Made by a program: the position numbers and the translations under genes. The notes under the pieces are model-generated. The model was not told where the DNA came from and did no database searches. It worked only from the letters and a program-made list of their open reading frames with translations. Shown here piece by piece: positions 8,938-17,745 of a stretch of DNA of 55,714 nucleotides. The stretch comes from Oscillatoriales cyanobacterium RM2_1_1 (GTDB lineage Bacteria > Cyanobacteriota > Cyanobacteriia > Cyanobacteriales > Microcoleaceae): assembly GCA_012033335.1 (NCBI GenBank), contig JAAURB010000025.1, positions 1-55,714 of the forward strand, read 5' to 3'. Within the stretch, counting starts at the first letter, position 1, and each line of letters starts with the position of its first letter.

Positions 8938-8995
8938 TTCAATCTAAGTTATTTCAATCTAAGTTATTTCAATCTAATTATTTCAATCTAAAATG
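8938..8995. repeat. Tandem repeat, about 4 x 14-15 bp
   Basis: TTCAATCTAAGTTAT at 8938-8952 and 8953-8967 is exact, then shortened copies start at 8968 and 8982. It lies 60 bases after the ispG stop and about 150 before the protease start. It resembles a slippage product, not a hairpin. Confidence 0.8.
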
Positions 8996-9142
8996 TACTT
9001 AATGGGGTTTACGGGCCTGTCAGTCCTCCGTGCCTGTGCTACATTGGGCATAATGAAGTGAGTTTCTCTTCTGGTCTCAGACAGTGCTAACTCAAGGATG
9101 CTGATTCGAAAATACTGATCAAAGATATTGGTTCAAAGATAA

Positions 9143-10435
9143 ATGGCTATTTCAAGAAGCGGGCTTGTGGTTAGTACAACTGTGGTGGTTTTGACCGCAG
9201 TTGCTGTTGCTGGTGCGGGGATTCATCTCTCCAGCCAAGCCTCCTTTCGGGAGAGTCCGAAGGAGCTGATTGATGAGGTATGGCAGATTATCGATCGCAA
9301 CTATGTCGATGGGACATTTAACCAGGTTGACTGGAAAGAGATTCGGACAGAGTATTTGGGCCGCAACTATACGAGTGACAATCAAGCCTATGAGGCCATT
9401 CGAGAAATGCTCTCTAAGCTCGATGATCCTTATACTCGCTTCATGAATCCAGAAGAGTACAAGAACATGCAGATTGATACTTCTGGAGAGCTAACTGGGG
9501 TTGGGATTCAACTAACTCAGGATGAAGAAAGCAAGAAGCTGATCGTGATTTCCCCCATTGAGGATTCTCCTGCTTTTGATGCCGGAGTTCAGGCCCAGGA
9601 TATTATTCTCAAAATTGATGGCCAGAGTACAAAAGACATGGACATCAATCAGGCTGTGAATTTGATTCGGGGGCCTGTGGGAACCACGGTGATGCTGATA
9701 ATTCAGCGAGGGGACAAGGAGTTAGAGTTTCCCATTACCCGCGCTAAGATTGAGGTGCATCCGGTGCGGGCTTCCAAGCAAACCAACTCAACAGGAGAAG
9801 TCGGTTACATTCGGCTCAATACCTTCAGTGCCAATGCCGCCGAAGAAATGCGGGAGGCCATTGATGACTTAGAAAAGCAAAATGTCTCTGGATACATCCT
9901 CGATCTCCGCTCAAATCCAGGGGGGTTGCTGTATTCTAGTGTCGAAATTGCTCGGATGTGGCTCAACAATGGCGATATTGTCTCCACGGTGGATCGGCAG
10001 GGAGAAATTGATCGCCAGAAAGCCAATAGTCGGGCTTTGACTGATAAACCTTTGGTAGTTCTGGTGGATGGGGGTTCTGCCAGTGCGAGTGAGATTTTGT
10101 CTGGGGCGTTGCAGGACAACAAACGAGCAGTTCTGGTGGGGACAAAAACCTTTGGTAAAGGGTTAGTTCAATCCGTCAGACCCGTGGGTAATGGTTCAGG
10201 ATTGGCGGTCACAATTGCCAAGTATTTCACCCCCAGTGGCCGGGATATCAACCACGAAGGCATTGAGCCCGATATTAAAGTTGAGTTAACCGAGGAACAG
10301 CGGGACGTTCTGCGGAAAAGCCGAGATAAAATTGGTACCCCGGAGGATCCTCAGTATGCCAAGGCATTGGATGCACTGATGAAGGAAGTCGCTACTAAGC
10401 AAGGAACTCAGAAAAAAACCCAGGCCACCCCCTAG
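9143..10435 (+). CDS. Carboxyl-terminal processing protease, S41 family (Ctp)
   Basis: A 430-residue periplasmic or lumenal serine protease that trims C-termini. The N-terminus has a basic start and a hydrophobic signal or anchor (LVVSTTVVVLTAVAVAGAGI). Then come an N-terminal helical region, a PDZ domain (about residues 100-190, LTGVGIQLTQDEESKKLIVI) and the S41 core. The Ser/Lys dyad is S314 in GGSASASE and K339 in TFGKG; the spacing of 25 equals that of the D1 protease. Cyanobacteria have CtpA, CtpB and CtpC. CtpA removes the D1 C-terminal extension, a substrate whose gene ends at the right edge of this window. The N-terminal part (ELIDEVWQIIDRNYVDGTFN) looks closer to CtpB/CtpC in my memory, so I give no symbol. 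mobA follows immediately, so the two may share a transcript. Confidence 0.94.
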   Translation: MAISRSGLVVSTTVVVLTAVAVAGAGIHLSSQASFRESPKELIDEVWQIIDRNYVDGTFNQVDWKEIRTEYLGRNYTSDNQAYEAIREMLSKLDDPYTRFMNPEEYKNMQIDTSGELTGVGIQLTQDEESKKLIVISPIEDSPAFDAGVQAQDIILKIDGQSTKDMDINQAVNLIRGPVGTTVMLIIQRGDKELEFPITRAKIEVHPVRASKQTNSTGEVGYIRLNTFSANAAEEMREAIDDLEKQNVSGYILDLRSNPGGLLYSSVEIARMWLNNGDIVSTVDRQGEIDRQKANSRALTDKPLVVLVDGGSASASEILSGALQDNKRAVLVGTKTFGKGLVQSVRPVGNGSGLAVTIAKYFTPSGRDINHEGIEPDIKVELTEEQRDVLRKSRDKIGTPEDPQYAKALDALMKEVATKQGTQKKTQATP

Positions 10436-10440
10436 TGCCA

Positions 10441-11034
10441 ATGTCGGTGAGCAGAGTTGCCGTGGCGGCCTTGATTCTAGCGGGGGGCCAAAGCTCTCGC
10501 ATGGGACAGGACAAGGCTCTAATTGCCTTTCAAGGAAAGCCTTTGTTGAGGTCAGTCTGTGATGTTGCCATTACCTGCTGCGGGGCGGTTTATCTGCTTA
10601 CGCCCTGGCCCGAACGCTATACAGAAATCTTGCCCGAAGCCTGTATGGCTCTGCAAGAATTAAATGCGGGCCAAGGGCCATTAGTTGCCCTAGCCCAAGG
10701 TTTGGGGGAGATTCAGGCGGATTGGGTTTTATTGCTGGCCTGTGATTTACCTCGACTCGACTCCAGGATTTTACAAATCTGGATTGGACAGTTACCCCAG
10801 GTTCCGAAGTCAACCCTGGCTGTTGTTCCCTACCAAAGCACGCGATGGGAACCCCTCTGCGGTTTCTATCGCCCGATCTCCCAATCTCACCTGGGACAAT
10901 TTATCCAGCAGGGGGGCAAATCTTTTCAAGTTTGGCTGTCTCAGATTCAAGTTCAATCCCTGGCTGTGGATTCAAGTATTGCTGCAATGCTGCATAACTG
11001 CAATACTCCAGAAGATTTGTCCAACTACACTTAA
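10441..11034 (+). CDS. mobA: Molybdenum cofactor guanylyltransferase
   Basis: This enzyme attaches GMP from GTP to Mo-molybdopterin, giving the bis-MGD cofactor used by cyanobacterial nitrate reductase. The nucleotidyltransferase signature is clear: ALILAGGQSSRMGQDKALI near the N-terminus, followed by PLLRSV, and LLACDLPRLD for the metal-binding Asp. The length of about 197 residues fits. Two starts are possible. A GTG at 10435 overlaps the protease stop by one base, and the ATG at 10441 was chosen because ATG is preferred. The tight junction suggests co-transcription with the protease, although the functions are unrelated. Confidence 0.93.
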   Translation: MSVSRVAVAALILAGGQSSRMGQDKALIAFQGKPLLRSVCDVAITCCGAVYLLTPWPERYTEILPEACMALQELNAGQGPLVALAQGLGEIQADWVLLLACDLPRLDSRILQIWIGQLPQVPKSTLAVVPYQSTRWEPLCGFYRPISQSHLGQFIQQGGKSFQVWLSQIQVQSLAVDSSIAAMLHNCNTPEDLSNYT

Positions 11035-11074
11035 TAGTTGCAGTCCTAGTAGTTAGAGCTTACACGTACAAGAT

Positions 11075-11106
11075 AGTCTGAGGAATGTTCAGTCTGAGGA
11101 ATGTTC
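11075..11106. repeat. Perfect tandem duplication, 2 x 16 bp
   Basis: AGTCTGAGGAATGTTC is repeated exactly head to tail in the 97-base gap between the convergent mobA and membrane-protein genes. Confidence 0.85.
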
Positions 11107-11131
11107 AGGCCACTTGCTGACTTCTATGAGC

Positions 11132-12952
11132 CTAGGAGGTCTGAACAGTGAAGAGAGTATAGAGCCGATTTTGAAACACAATTGGCAGATTGAGCTTTTG
11201 TTCTGCTGGGGCTAGAAAATAGCGGGCTTGATACTGATTCATCAGGGCGATCGCTTCATCGGTGGTCAACTGTTGATAGGCTTTCTGAAGTTGGGGAATA
11301 ACATCTACAAAAACATTCACCTGATCGTAAGGCGAGGTGAATGCCCAGAAATTGGGATCTCCGCTCAAATCCTGCAGCCGTTGATACCAGGCCACAATGC
11401 CAGATTTAGTTTGGGGAAATAGTTTAAACTTAGCCACGGTAGCCCGTTCAGCCAACCCGGTAAAGTAATCCTGATCGGCGGGGGAGGTAATCACCAGACT
11501 TTCTTCAGGACTATTCCGTTTGATCCAGAGGCAAATTTCCTTGCCTTCTGGGGTAACGTTTTGTTGATAGTTGGGAAATTGGCGTAGGCCCAGGGCCGAA
11601 TCGTAAAAATCAGGAATCCAAACGCTGCTGGCGATTCCGACTAAAAATAGAGGAAAGATTAAACTTAATCCGTAGCTTTGTCTGATCAAGCAGGTTTGTA
11701 AGTTACAGGCAAACAACAAGTAAGTACCCAATGGCAACATGACATCTCCAAATCGAAAGGGATAATATTGAAGAAACTTTCCTTCAGAATCAAATGGAGA
11801 AATAAGTAAGCCCATAAAAAAGGGTATCAAACTAATCAGAGTAAATTGAAACAGCGTCAGTTGAGATTCATAATGTTGAGCCGTATATTGAATTTCTATC
11901 GGAGATTCTACGCGGATGGAATTGAATCGCAACATTAAAATACTCGCGATCAGAACGGCAAAATAAATTGATAAATTAATCCACCAATAGGATGGCCAGG
12001 AAAAAGGATTTAAATGGTGGGGTAATCTCAGAAATACATAAACATAGGAAGGACTGATTTCCTCAGCAGGATTGGCTGTTAGCAATTGATCGAGTCCAGG
12101 CTGAATTGCAAAAACACTCCCGGCAAGATAAATTCCCAAGATTCTCAGGAATTGCTTGGAGTGACTCAAGCCCAACTTTCCTTGAGCTAACAATAGAATA
12201 ATAGCAGTCAGACATCCATACAATCCAGCTAGAATATGAAATGAGGTAGCAATTCCTAAACATAACGCCATTTCCCCATAGCGATAACTGAGCATGAATC
12301 CAATGGCAATTAAGATCAAACCATAGGCAATAGCCTTTGTTTCTAATCCTCCTATCATCCATTCATTGGCAACAATACTACCGGATCGATTATTTCCAGC
12401 CAGTAACAAACTCAATCCAAACATGACAAACGGAAGTTTAGGATTGATCGGAATTCTTTGATGAAATATCAGATAGAAAAAAGCCAGAATAGCAACTACG
12501 ATAGCAACATCATGCAAAGGATATTTGATTCCTAATCGAGAGAGTAATGCAACACATAACTGCCGATAATCCTCCAAGAAAACTAGCAACGTTATTGTGA
12601 ATAGCAACCAGGGAAGTTTCAGTCCCAATCTACGGCCAATTAAAGTTAGGCCAGTGGCAACCAGACCATAGCAAAAAGCCCGACCCAGAATCGAGGTGGC
12701 CAGGAACCCCCATCTGACAATCAAATGACCAAAGATAGTTTGAAATAACAGACGATAACCTGGAGGCTGATTCAGATACCAATCGGTGGGAACCCAGGCG
12801 GGATCAGCAAAACGTCTAGCCAGGGGGAGTACATCAACTTCATTTTGCCCCAGATTTTGCTGCAGGAGATGACTCAGACAGATCAAGGTAAAAATTACCA
12901 GAACTTCTAGAATAAACGTGACTTGAAAACGGCTTGGTTGATCGGTAATCAT
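11132..12952 (-). CDS. Polytopic membrane protein, GT-C-like, function unknown
   Basis: A 606-residue protein with about eleven to thirteen hydrophobic segments from residue 12 to about 440, then a soluble C-terminal domain (about 455-606) containing EGKEICLWIKRNSPEESLVI and DQDYFTGLAERATVAKF. The first extracytoplasmic loop (LPLARRFADPAWVPTDWYLN) and the layout resemble integral-membrane glycosyltransferases of the GT-C fold, and the tail resembles the domain often labelled DUF6798 in cyanobacterial entries. I cannot show catalytic residues. A DPM1-GtrA type gene follows upstream on the same strand (13016-14191), 63 bases away. The pair could make a polyprenyl-phosphate sugar and transfer it outside the membrane. 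That role is inference from context. Confidence 0.75.
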   Translation of the reverse strand: MITDQPSRFQVTFILEVLVIFTLICLSHLLQQNLGQNEVDVLPLARRFADPAWVPTDWYLNQPPGYRLLFQTIFGHLIVRWGFLATSILGRAFCYGLVATGLTLIGRRLGLKLPWLLFTITLLVFLEDYRQLCVALLSRLGIKYPLHDVAIVVAILAFFYLIFHQRIPINPKLPFVMFGLSLLLAGNNRSGSIVANEWMIGGLETKAIAYGLILIAIGFMLSYRYGEMALCLGIATSFHILAGLYGCLTAIILLLAQGKLGLSHSKQFLRILGIYLAGSVFAIQPGLDQLLTANPAEEISPSYVYVFLRLPHHLNPFSWPSYWWINLSIYFAVLIASILMLRFNSIRVESPIEIQYTAQHYESQLTLFQFTLISLIPFFMGLLISPFDSEGKFLQYYPFRFGDVMLPLGTYLLFACNLQTCLIRQSYGLSLIFPLFLVGIASSVWIPDFYDSALGLRQFPNYQQNVTPEGKEICLWIKRNSPEESLVITSPADQDYFTGLAERATVAKFKLFPQTKSGIVAWYQRLQDLSGDPNFWAFTSPYDQVNVFVDVIPQLQKAYQQLTTDEAIALMNQYQARYFLAPAEQKLNLPIVFQNRLYTLFTVQTS

Positions 12953-13015
12953 ATTCTGTAATCATGGGCAAATCATGGGCAGTTCACGGTTGCTTAACTT
13001 GAGTCACCCGCCAGC

Positions 13016-14191
13016 TTAGTTTGAGATTAATCCAGAAATTCCAGAGGGTAACAGTGCGATCGCCATTAATTTTGCCAGATATTGATTCATCCCAAAGAGA
13101 TTAAATAGCAAATTTACCAGGGCCACATTTAAGATTAGTCCTAGCAAGCACACCAGATTAAACTTGATGAATCGTTTTAGCCCCCGTTTCCAGCCCCGTT
13201 GCTGTCGGGAAATATCCCCAAATGTCCAGAGATCATTCCAGATAAAGTTATTCAAAATGGCAACTTCTGCCGATAGGATAGCGCTGCGAGTCAATCCCAA
13301 ACCCCCCGTTGTTCGGAGCAGATAAAATATCCCGATATCCACAAATACCCCGCTCAATCCAACTATCCCAAATCGTAGAAACCGACCCACTGGCCACCGG
13401 GAAAATCGCAACCTCAACAGATGCTGGAGATACTCAATGTATTGTTTCCAGGTGACTTTACTTTCCCCCTCCAACCGTTCCTGGAAGACATACCCCACTT
13501 CAGTAATCTGGCGGATATTTCCCCGCGCCACTACTTCCAGCAAGATTTTATAACCAATCGGATTGAGGGTGACGTTCTCCAAGACTTGCCGCCGCACCAT
13601 AAAATAACCACTCATCGGGTCAGACACCCGTCCCAAAACCCCCGGCAAGAGCAACAAGCCAATCAACTGGGCCCCCCTGGATAGAAATCGGCGAGTCACA
13701 CTCCAGTCACTCACTCCCCCTTCTTCGATATGACGACTGGCAACCGCCAGATCTGCCCCCGCTTTTATAGCCTCAAGGAGTTGAAGCAGGGTTTCCGGGG
13801 GATGCTGTAAATCCGCATCAATTACCCCAAGAATTTCTCCTTGGGTTACTTGCCATCCGCGAACCACCGCCGTAGACAAACCCCGTTCCCCCTGGCGGCG
13901 CATGACCTTCAGTTGAGAATATTGGAGAGTCAGGGTTTGAGCAATCTTCCAGGTCTGATCAGGACTATCGTCGTCCACCAGAATTAGTTCATACCGATGG
14001 GGAATCCTGGCCTCTAGCAACTGGGTCAAGTGCTGAACAATCTCCGTCACATTTTCGCTTTCCTGATAGGTGGGAATGACCAAAGAAAGCTCAAGGGGGC
14101 AAGGATTGATTTCTGGGGATTCTGCCTGAGCTGGAATTTTCAGGGGCCCGGTAGGAACTTGGAGCAGATCAGCGGGTTGATTTAGACTCAT
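13016..14191 (-). CDS. Polyprenyl-phosphate glycosyltransferase fused to a GtrA domain
   Basis: A 391-residue fusion. Residues 35-260 form a family 2 glycosyltransferase of the DPM1 type: LSLVIPTYQESENV, the nucleotide-binding ILVDDDSPDQTW and the metal-binding GVIDADLQHPPE. Such enzymes load mannose or glucose from a nucleotide sugar onto a polyprenyl phosphate on the cytoplasmic face. Residues 270-391 give four membrane helices of the GtrA family (FLRFGIVGLSGVFVDIGIF), thought to help flip or hold the lipid-linked sugar. The downstream GT-C-like membrane protein on the same strand is a plausible acceptor-side transferase, so the two probably form one operon for envelope glycosylation. The sugar and acceptor are unknown. 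The stop follows directly after the last helix, a normal end for this fusion. Confidence 0.93.
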   Translation of the reverse strand: MSLNQPADLLQVPTGPLKIPAQAESPEINPCPLELSLVIPTYQESENVTEIVQHLTQLLEARIPHRYELILVDDDSPDQTWKIAQTLTLQYSQLKVMRRQGERGLSTAVVRGWQVTQGEILGVIDADLQHPPETLLQLLEAIKAGADLAVASRHIEEGGVSDWSVTRRFLSRGAQLIGLLLLPGVLGRVSDPMSGYFMVRRQVLENVTLNPIGYKILLEVVARGNIRQITEVGYVFQERLEGESKVTWKQYIEYLQHLLRLRFSRWPVGRFLRFGIVGLSGVFVDIGIFYLLRTTGGLGLTRSAILSAEVAILNNFIWNDLWTFGDISRQQRGWKRGLKRFIKFNLVCLLGLILNVALVNLLFNLFGMNQYLAKLMAIALLPSGISGLISN

Positions 14192-14211
14192 GAATTCTTC
14201 ACATCTACCTT

Positions 14212-14254
14212 AAAAGCTGAGGTTGAAAAGTTGAGGTTGATAAAGTTGAGGTTA
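14212..14254. repeat. Tandem repeat, 3 x 14 bp
   Basis: AAAAGTTGAGGTTG (14226-14239) is flanked by near copies at 14212-14225 and 14240-14253. Just after it CCTAGGCATC is doubled (14260-14278), running into the stop end of the small gene at 14270. Confidence 0.8.
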
Positions 14255-14269
14255 CAGACCTAGGCATCC

Positions 14270-14479
14270 CTAGGCATCAGTTAAAGTAATCCGACCGGCC
14301 TGAACATGATCAAAAATGCGATTGATCTGATGGCGCTCCATGTCTGTGATCTGACTATCGGACAAAATCGCACTCATCAAATTCAGATATTCAATGCGGC
14401 TGAGCTGGCTGGAGGAAAAAATCCGATCTACCTGCTGGCCTATGGATAGACTGGACTTGCGTTGGGTTACTCGTACCAT
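14270..14479 (-). CDS. Conserved cyanobacterial small protein, function unknown
   Basis: A 69-residue basic protein: MVRVTQRKSSLSIGQQVDRI, then FSSSQLSRIEYLNLMSAILS and a C-terminal helix ERHQINRIFDHVQAGRI. The pattern suggests three amphipathic helices without a membrane segment. Small proteins of this type recur in many cyanobacterial genomes without an assigned role, to my recollection. It sits upstream of the DPM1-GtrA gene on the same strand, separated by a tandem repeat, and could lead that operon. No function is proposed. Confidence 0.7.
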   Translation of the reverse strand: MVRVTQRKSSLSIGQQVDRIFSSSQLSRIEYLNLMSAILSDSQITDMERHQINRIFDHVQAGRITLTDA

Positions 14480-14602
14480 GGATTCCTGTTCAAGTAATTC
14501 TCGCTAGAATAACAAAGGTTGAAGCCCCCAGAACTAGACTATAGCAATCTAGATTGCAATCCCAACATTGCTCCCCCAGGAACCTCTATCAAATAAGATG
14601 CA

Positions 14603-14673
14603 AATCCTGTGGCGCAGCCATCTTGTCTGCTGGGAAACAATTGCCTGCTGGGAGCCAAGATGGCTGTTCTGCC
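14603..14673. repeat. Dispersed palindromic repeat, family 2, copy B
   Basis: AATCCTGTGGCGCAGCCATC, then TTGTCTGCTGGGAAACAA, then an inverted part GCCAAGATGGCTGTTCTGCC. The CAGCCATCTTG and CAAGATGGCTG arms are perfectly complementary (11 bp), so it can fold. It lies just upstream of gloB. Confidence 0.6.
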
Positions 14674-14729
14674 TAATCCATAATTCTGAGAAACCATAAT
14701 CTTGAGAAACTCGATAGGACACTGAACTA

Positions 14730-15527
14730 ATGAACGTTGAGCGAATTCCAGTCCTCTCCGATAACTATATCTTTCTCCTGCACGATTCCAACCCGGATTC
14801 TGAGCAGGAAGCCAGATCAATGCCCTTTGCCGCTGTGGTCGATCCAGCAGAAGCAGATCCAGTGTTGCAGCGCCTCGAACAACTGGGGGCGGAACTGGTG
14901 GCCATTTTCAATACTCACCATCATGGCGATCATGTAGGCGGGAATCCTCAACTATTGCAACAGTTCCCGAACGCCCTTGTTTACGGGGGAGTAGAAGATC
15001 GGGGTCGGATTCCGGGGCAAAAAGTATTTTTACAGGAAGGGGATACGGTTCAATTTGGGACTCGCCGGGGAAATGTCATATTTGTTCCTGGCCATACCAG
15101 GGCCCATATCGCTTACTATTTTCCGCCTGAGATGGGCCATCTTGGAGAGCTATTCTGCGGGGATACTTTATTTGCAGGAGGCTGCGGTCGTCTATTTGAA
15201 GGCACTCCCCAGCAAATGGTGGAGTCCCTCAGTAAACTTCGGGCTCTACCGGATGCTACCCGGGTTTGGTGCGCCCATGAGTACACCTTAAAGAATCTTC
15301 AATTTGCCCTGACAGTAGACTCAACGAACCCCGATCTTCAGGAACGTTGGCAACAGGTCAAAGCAAAACGCGATCGCCATCAGCCAACCATACCCTCAAC
15401 GATTGGCATCGAGAAACTAACCAATCCATTCCTGCGCTGGGACATGCCAGAGTTGCAAGCCTCCGTCAACCATTCAGACCCGGTTCGTGCCTTTGCCCGA
15501 CTCAGGGGCATGAAGGATCAATTTTAG
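14730..15527 (+). CDS. gloB: Hydroxyacylglutathione hydrolase (glyoxalase II)
   Basis: Metallo-beta-lactamase-fold thioesterase that splits S-D-lactoylglutathione to lactate and glutathione, the second step of methylglyoxal detoxification. The 265-residue length fits. The dinuclear metal site is intact: [10 protein letters not shown] at residues 62-71, then [13 protein letters not shown] and [14 protein letters not shown], and the C-terminal substrate-binding region has [13 protein letters not shown]. The N-terminus, [15 protein letters not shown], is typical. It appears to be transcribed alone, with a dispersed repeat in its upstream spacer. Confidence 0.96.
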   Translation: MNVERIPVLSDNYIFLLHDSNPDSEQEARSMPFAAVVDPAEADPVLQRLEQLGAELVAIFNTHHHGDHVGGNPQLLQQFPNALVYGGVEDRGRIPGQKVFLQEGDTVQFGTRRGNVIFVPGHTRAHIAYYFPPEMGHLGELFCGDTLFAGGCGRLFEGTPQQMVESLSKLRALPDATRVWCAHEYTLKNLQFALTVDSTNPDLQERWQQVKAKRDRHQPTIPSTIGIEKLTNPFLRWDMPELQASVNHSDPVRAFARLRGMKDQF

Positions 15528-15695
15528 AGAGCTTAGCGAGAGTTGAGCCCCTTGATACCCTTTTAAGCCCCTTAATGTAAAACGGGAGGATTAAACCTGG
15601 ACACTGTACACACCCTGACTGAGATAGCGTTAAACTAAATTAATATTGCCCCTTAATCTGAAAAGGGCTGAATCTTACAGAAAAGGCAAAGTTAT

Positions 15696-17657
15696 ATGAA
15701 GGGATCTCCCATCCTCCCCAAGGGAACTCATCAGTCTATTCAGTTGGAATCCTCCTCCACCCCCAAAAAGCGCCACCTGTGGCGGATTCTAGGAAGCTGG
15801 ATACTAGCCCAGGGGCTGATGATTGGAACCCCTGCCCTAGCCGAAAATACCCCTCAAGTCCTAAGCTACACAGACTTTCTGAAAAAAATCAACGACGGAG
15901 AAATCCAGCGAATTGAGGAAGACCCGGCCCAACAAACCGTCCGAGCCTGGGCCAAGGAATCCCCCGAAACCAAGACTGAAAAGACCGAAACATCCACGAC
16001 TGCCAATGCTATCCCAGACTACAAGGTCTCTCTATTTGAGCGCAATCCAGAGTTAGTGGATGCCATTCGCGCTCAGGGAATCGACTACGAAGTGACCCCC
16101 TCAGCCGATAATAGCGCTGCCATGGGACTGATTATCAACTTGTTGGTGATTTTCTTCATCCTGGCCTTCCTGTTGATGATTTTGCGTCGTTCCACCCAAG
16201 CCTCTGGAAACGCTCTGAACTTTGGCAAATCCAAGGCCCGATTCCAAATGGAAGCCAAGACTGGCGTGATGTTTGATGATGTTGCCGGGATTGAAGAAGC
16301 CAAAGAAGAACTCCAAGAGGTGGTGACTTTCTTGAAGCAGCCCGAACGATTTACCGCTGTGGGAGCTCGAATCCCTAAAGGAGTTCTGCTAATTGGCCCA
16401 CCGGGAACTGGAAAAACCCTGCTGGCTAAGGCGATCGCTGGGGAAGCCGCAGTCCCGTTTTTTAGTATTTCCGGTTCAGAATTTGTGGAAATGTTTGTTG
16501 GGGTAGGGGCCTCGCGGGTACGGGACTTATTCCGTAAGGCCAAGGAAAATTCACCCTGTCTGGTATTCATCGATGAGATTGATGCTGTGGGTCGGCAACG
16601 GGGCGCTGGAATTGGGGGAGGCAATGACGAACGAGAACAAACCCTCAACCAGCTCCTGACAGAGATGGATGGGTTTGAAGGCAATGCCGGAGTAATTATC
16701 ATCGCCGCCACCAACCGACCCGACGTTCTAGATACGGCCCTGTTGCGTCCGGGACGTTTTGATCGACAGGTGATTGTTGATTTGCCCGGCTATAACGGTC
16801 GTCTGGGAATTTTGAAGGTTCATGCCCGCAATAAAAAGCTATCGGATGATGTTTCCTTAGAGGCGATCGCCCGTCGGACTCCCGGATTCTCCGGGGCAGA
16901 TTTAGCCAATTTATTAAACGAAGCGGCTATTTTGACGGCCCGTCGCCGCAAAGAGTCAATTACCCTCACAGAAGTTGATGACGCAGTGGATCGGATCACG
17001 ATTGGTCTGGCCCTGACTCCGCTACTCGATAGCAAGAAAAAGCGACTAATTGCTTACCATGAAGTGGGCCATGCCTTGATGATGACCTTGCTGGAAAACT
17101 CTGACCCCTTGAACAAAGTCACTATTATTCCCCGATCTGGTGGGATTGGCGGTTTTGCTCAGCAAATGTTCAATGAAGAGATGGTAGATAGTGGCCTGTA
17201 CTCCCGGGCCTGGTTGATGGATCAAATTACCATCGCTTTGGGGGGACGAGCCTCGGAAATTGAAGTCTTTGGTGAGGCAGAGGTGACAATTGGGGCCAGC
17301 AATGATATTCAGCGGGTGACGAATCTAGCCCGGGAAATGGTAACTCGCTATGGCATGTCTGATTTGGGCCCCCTAGCCCTGGAATCTCCCAACAGCGAGG
17401 TCTTTTTAGGGCGAGGCTGGGTGTCCCAGTCCCCAGAATATTCTGAGGAAGTGGCGGTGCAGATTGACCACAAGGTCAGAGAAATTGCCCTGATCTGCTA
17501 CGAACAAGCCCGCCAACTGATTCGCCAATATCGACCGCTCATGGACTATTTGGTGGAGTTGTTGCTGGAGCGAGAAACCATTGAAGGCGAAGAGTTCCGC
17601 AAGATTGTGGCGGAGCATACAGCCTTGCCCAAGAAACAATTGATTCCCAGTTGTTAG
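15696..17657 (+). CDS. ftsH: ATP-dependent zinc metalloprotease FtsH
   Basis: Membrane-anchored AAA+ protease that forms hexamers and degrades damaged membrane proteins; thylakoid FtsH complexes remove photodamaged D1. The protein is 653 residues. It has a basic N-terminal extension, a first membrane segment ([18 protein letters not shown]), a lumenal FtsH-extracellular domain to about residue 135, and a second membrane segment ([19 protein letters not shown]). The AAA module has Walker A GPPGTGKT at 234-241, Walker [12 protein letters not shown] and the SRH region [19 protein letters not shown]. The zinc protease motif is HEVGH at 455-459. Cyanobacteria have four FtsH paralogues; which one this is cannot be settled here. 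An imperfect hairpin (GCCCCTT and AAAGGGC) lies about 40 bases before the start. Confidence 0.96.
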   Translation: MKGSPILPKGTHQSIQLESSSTPKKRHLWRILGSWILAQGLMIGTPALAENTPQVLSYTDFLKKINDGEIQRIEEDPAQQTVRAWAKESPETKTEKTETSTTANAIPDYKVSLFERNPELVDAIRAQGIDYEVTPSADNSAAMGLIINLLVIFFILAFLLMILRRSTQASGNALNFGKSKARFQMEAKTGVMFDDVAGIEEAKEELQEVVTFLKQPERFTAVGARIPKGVLLIGPPGTGKTLLAKAIAGEAAVPFFSISGSEFVEMFVGVGASRVRDLFRKAKENSPCLVFIDEIDAVGRQRGAGIGGGNDEREQTLNQLLTEMDGFEGNAGVIIIAATNRPDVLDTALLRPGRFDRQVIVDLPGYNGRLGILKVHARNKKLSDDVSLEAIARRTPGFSGADLANLLNEAAILTARRRKESITLTEVDDAVDRITIGLALTPLLDSKKKRLIAYHEVGHALMMTLLENSDPLNKVTIIPRSGGIGGFAQQMFNEEMVDSGLYSRAWLMDQITIALGGRASEIEVFGEAEVTIGASNDIQRVTNLAREMVTRYGMSDLGPLALESPNSEVFLGRGWVSQSPEYSEEVAVQIDHKVREIALICYEQARQLIRQYRPLMDYLVELLLERETIEGEEFRKIVAEHTALPKKQLIPSC

Positions 17658-17745
17658 GGATTAGTTTTTAGGGCTTAGTTTAGGAATTAGGGGTTAATTT
17701 TCCCAATTCTCTTCGTTGTTCACTCTCCTCTGGTTGGATCTGGTT

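Noticed and set aside
7272-8995. Tandem repeats as possible CRISPR arrays
   Set aside because: The units follow each other with no spacers, are only 14-15 bases long, and no cas gene is present.
17657-17700. TTAGGG-like words after ftsH resembling telomere repeats
   Set aside because: The words are irregular and few. It is a low-complexity spacer after a stop codon.
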